A stretch of 14,629 nt of DNA from JBBTVP01 sp038063175 (GTDB lineage: Bacteria; Patescibacteriota; Minisyncoccia; UBA6257; 1-14-0-10-40-38). The notes below the pieces were generated by a model, which saw nothing but the letters and a program-made list of their open reading frames with translations, was not told the DNA's origin and ran no database searches. The position numbers and the translations under genes are program-made. Location: assembly GCA_038063175.1 (NCBI GenBank), contig JBBTVP010000065.1:1-14629 (forward strand), read 5' to 3'. This document shows positions 13,404 through 14,629 of this stretch, piece by piece (positions within the stretch are counted from its first letter, which is position 1; the number at the start of each line of letters is the position of its first letter).

Positions 13404-13409
13404 ACTATA
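13404..13409 (-). promoter_or_regulatory. Possible internal -10 box for rpmI-rplT
   Basis: TATAGT on the - strand predicts a start at about 13397, the first base of the rpmI leader hairpin. No convincing -35 is present. Transcription may instead come only from infC. Confidence 0.35.
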
Positions 13410-13441
13410 TATTCCTAGCAGTCCATATTGAGAAGGACATT

Positions 13442-13954
13442 CTACCTCTTCACGATCTGGACGTTCAATCCGCGCATTCCCCAGCGGGGCTCCATCGCGG
13501 TTTGGTATTCTACTGTAATCAATTTTAGGAAATCGTCAAGCTTCATGCGAGCGAAGTCTCTGTTTGCCTTTTCGCGACCGCGGAGCACCAGGGCAATGGT
13601 GACCGGATGCCCTTCATTCAGAAACTCTTCGACACGTTTCAGTTTAATCTCGAGATCATGGCGGGCTTCCCGCACCGAGATCTGCACCTGTTTCAATTCG
13701 TCCCCCTTACCCTTTGACTGCGCCCGTTCCTTCTTCCGCTTCTTTTCTTGCTCGTAGCGGAATTTATCGAAACTCATGATGCGCGCGACCGGAGGATTCG
13801 CGTTCGGCGAAATTTCGATTAAATCAAGCCCTTTTTCAATGGCGAGCTCGAGCGCTTTCTCTTTTGGTAAAACACCGAGGTTTTCTCCGGTTTCGGAGAG
13901 AACCCGGACTTCGGGGGCTTGGATCTGGTGATTGATGCGGAGATTGGAAACCAT
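13442..13954 (-). CDS. infC: Translation initiation factor IF-3
   Basis: IF-3 binds the 30S subunit, checks the start codon and initiator tRNA, and prevents early subunit joining. From ATG at 13954 the protein has 170 aa, normal for the family. The N-domain begins NLRINHQIQAPEVRV and includes the conserved DLIEISPNANPPVARIM block with FDKFRYEQ. A Lys-rich linker follows (about 79-95). The C-domain includes the LRGRE motif. The frame stays open further upstream, but that stretch covers a terminator and promoter and is not IF-3-like. An in-frame ATT lies two codons before the ATG. infC often uses AUU for autoregulation, so ATT at 13960 is an alternative start. There is no Shine-Dalgarno. It heads the infC-rpmI-rplT operon. 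Confidence 0.95.
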   Translation of the reverse strand: MVSNLRINHQIQAPEVRVLSETGENLGVLPKEKALELAIEKGLDLIEISPNANPPVARIMSFDKFRYEQEKKRKKERAQSKGKGDELKQVQISVREARHDLEIKLKRVEEFLNEGHPVTIALVLRGREKANRDFARMKLDDFLKLITVEYQTAMEPRWGMRGLNVQIVKR

Positions 13955-13970
13955 TCGAATTGCAGGAATG

Positions 13971-13999
13971 AGTATATCGGGATATGTGGGGAAATGCAA
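13971..13999 (-). promoter_or_regulatory. Promoter of infC
   Basis: On the - strand, TTGCAT (13999-13994), a 17-nt spacer and TATACT (13976-13971) predict a start near 13964, ten bases before the ATG. It lies just after the terminator of the upstream gene, giving infC its own transcription unit. Confidence 0.6.
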
Positions 14000-14004
14000 A
14001 TGAA

Positions 14005-14038
14005 ATGCGCCTCCGCGAAAGTGTTCGCGGAGGCGCAT
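14005..14038 (-). terminator. Intrinsic terminator of the coiled-coil gene
   Basis: A perfect 15-bp stem (14005-14019 with 14024-14038), very GC-rich, has a 4-nt loop. On the - strand it is followed by TTCATTT. It starts 19 nt after the stop of the upstream gene and separates it from infC. Confidence 0.88.
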
Positions 14039-14057
14039 GGATGATCCCGTGATGTGC

Positions 14058-14468
14058 TTAGCCGAAGGAGGGGGGATTGGCACGCTGGAACGTCGTTTTT
14101 CCGCCCGAGACGATCAATGTGCCGCCCTCTACGTCGATCTCGGCACTGAATTGTCCGAGTATCTCGGCGATGGCTTCGGCTCTCGCGATAAGACGTTGCT
14201 CGTTGGTTATTATGAGCTCGAGATCCTGATTCTGATGGGTGAGAACATCAACCATCTGTCGACACTTGTCGCATTCGACGCGCAATTTCGCGTGCGCTTT
14301 CATGGATTGGCCAATGTTCTCGCGGGCATAGGCGAGTGCTCCTTCGAGCTCTGCGATTCTGCTGACCCTTATCGCGAGGGTCGTGTTCGCCTCCGTGAGG
14401 TGTCGGATCTCTTCGCGGAGTTCCTTGATGGTGGTCCGAGGGCGAGCGGGTTTCCTGGCTTTCGCCAT
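14058..14468 (-). CDS. Coiled-coil protein of unknown function
   Basis: I do not recognise the family. The 136-aa protein has a basic, Pro-containing N-terminus (residues 1-15). Most of the rest, to about residue 108, is charged helical sequence with heptad-like Leu/Ile spacing, as in coiled coils. A single CxxC (C66, C69) sits in the middle. The last 25 residues are Gly/Thr/Pro-rich and look like a short beta strand plus a disordered tail. The ATG at 14468 has AAGGAAG five bases upstream, one of only two good Shine-Dalgarno sites seen here. It has its own promoter and terminator, so it is a single-gene unit upstream of infC. No signal peptide or membrane helix is present. Confidence 0.78.
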   Translation of the reverse strand: MAKARKPARPRTTIKELREEIRHLTEANTTLAIRVSRIAELEGALAYARENIGQSMKAHAKLRVECDKCRQMVDVLTHQNQDLELIITNEQRLIARAEAIAEILGQFSAEIDVEGGTLIVSGGKTTFQRANPPSFG

Positions 14469-14473
14469 GGGTT

Positions 14474-14480
14474 CTTCCTT
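14474..14480 (-). promoter_or_regulatory. Shine-Dalgarno of the coiled-coil gene
   Basis: AAGGAAG on the - strand lies 5 nt before the ATG at 14468 and supports that start. Confidence 0.75.
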
Positions 14481-14518
14481 TCTGTGCGCTGCGGTGAATG
14501 TACAGAGAAACGTGCATT

Positions 14519-14547
14519 ATGTTAGCAATCTCTTAGTCATGCGTCAA
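14519..14547 (-). promoter_or_regulatory. Promoter of the coiled-coil gene
   Basis: On the - strand, TTGACG (14547-14542), a 17-nt spacer and TAACAT (14524-14519) predict a start near 14512 and a 44-nt leader. Confidence 0.6.
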
Positions 14548-14597
14548 TCACTCATACGACGAAGGAAATATCGGTGCTGCAAGTATTCAAGATAAAA

Positions 14598-14627
14598 CAA
14601 ACCCCCCCGCTTTGCGGGGGGGGTTTG
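14598..14627 (-). terminator. Intrinsic terminator for a gene beyond the right edge
   Basis: CAAACCCCCCCGC (14598-14610) pairs with GCGGGGGGGG TTTG (14614-14627, one extra G) around a TTT loop. Read on the - strand it is followed by TTTTATC. A - strand gene probably ends just outside the window. Confidence 0.85.
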
Positions 14628-14629
14628 TG

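Noticed and set aside
13277..13757. Plus-strand frames across the infC-rpmI region
   Set aside because: They are antisense to rpmI and infC, whose protein sequences are clearly conserved.
13955..14083. Upstream extension of the IF-3 frame by 43 codons
   Set aside because: It covers the terminator of the previous gene and the infC promoter. IF-3 proteins begin at the residues encoded from 13954.

Overview
The window looks like a piece of a small-genome bacterium of the Patescibacteria (candidate phyla radiation), probably the Parcubacteria/Paceibacteria side. This is an inference from gene style. There are many short membrane proteins, a half-size MFS protein, and a Clp-type ATPase fused to membrane segments. 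There is an archaeal-like endonuclease Q and a PolX, genes overlap tightly, and few starts have a Shine-Dalgarno sequence. Ribosomal protein and repair genes use the standard code. No tRNA, rRNA, insertion sequence, integrase or CRISPR array was seen.

Layout, left to right. (1) The 3' part of purB (adenylosuccinate lyase, + strand, cut by the window edge) ends before a hairpin-rich gap. (2) A short cation diffusion facilitator with a good promoter and Shine-Dalgarno follows (1570-2211). (3) An endonuclease Q family PHP protein with a C-terminal clamp-binding-like peptide follows (2293-3606). (4) A tight four-gene + strand operon spans 3667-7516: a small membrane protein, a membrane-anchored Clp/Hsp100-like protein, a PLDc_N-like small membrane protein and a half-size MFS protein. 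It ends at a strong bidirectional terminator. (5) Two - strand membrane proteins overlap by 4 nt (8462 to 7561). (6) On the + strand come PolX, a Nudix hydrolase and a single-domain O6-alkylguanine-DNA alkyltransferase, the last two overlapping by 134 nt. (7) An anchored, extracytoplasmic purple-acid-phosphatase-like metallophosphoesterase follows (11207-12748). (8) On the - strand, a coiled-coil protein of unknown function has its own terminator. The infC-rpmI-rplT translation operon follows; rpmI (57 aa, 13354-13181) is easy to miss.

Functional reading. Endonuclease Q, PolX, Nudix and the alkyltransferase together suggest local enrichment for repair of deaminated, oxidised and alkylated DNA. 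They are not one operon. The most unusual object is the Clp-like protein. Its first ATPase domain has lost the Walker A Ser/Thr, the Walker B Asp-Glu pair and the arginine-finger position. Both pore loops lack the usual aromatic residue, while the second ATPase domain keeps its nucleotide-handling residues. It may therefore be a repurposed membrane-bound ATPase rather than an ordinary threading unfoldase.

At the regulatory level, five start codons lie only 6-9 nt after a -10-like hexamer, which points to frequent leaderless transcripts. Three of the five lack a convincing -35. The rpmI start codon can be folded into a hairpin that begins at a candidate transcription start.
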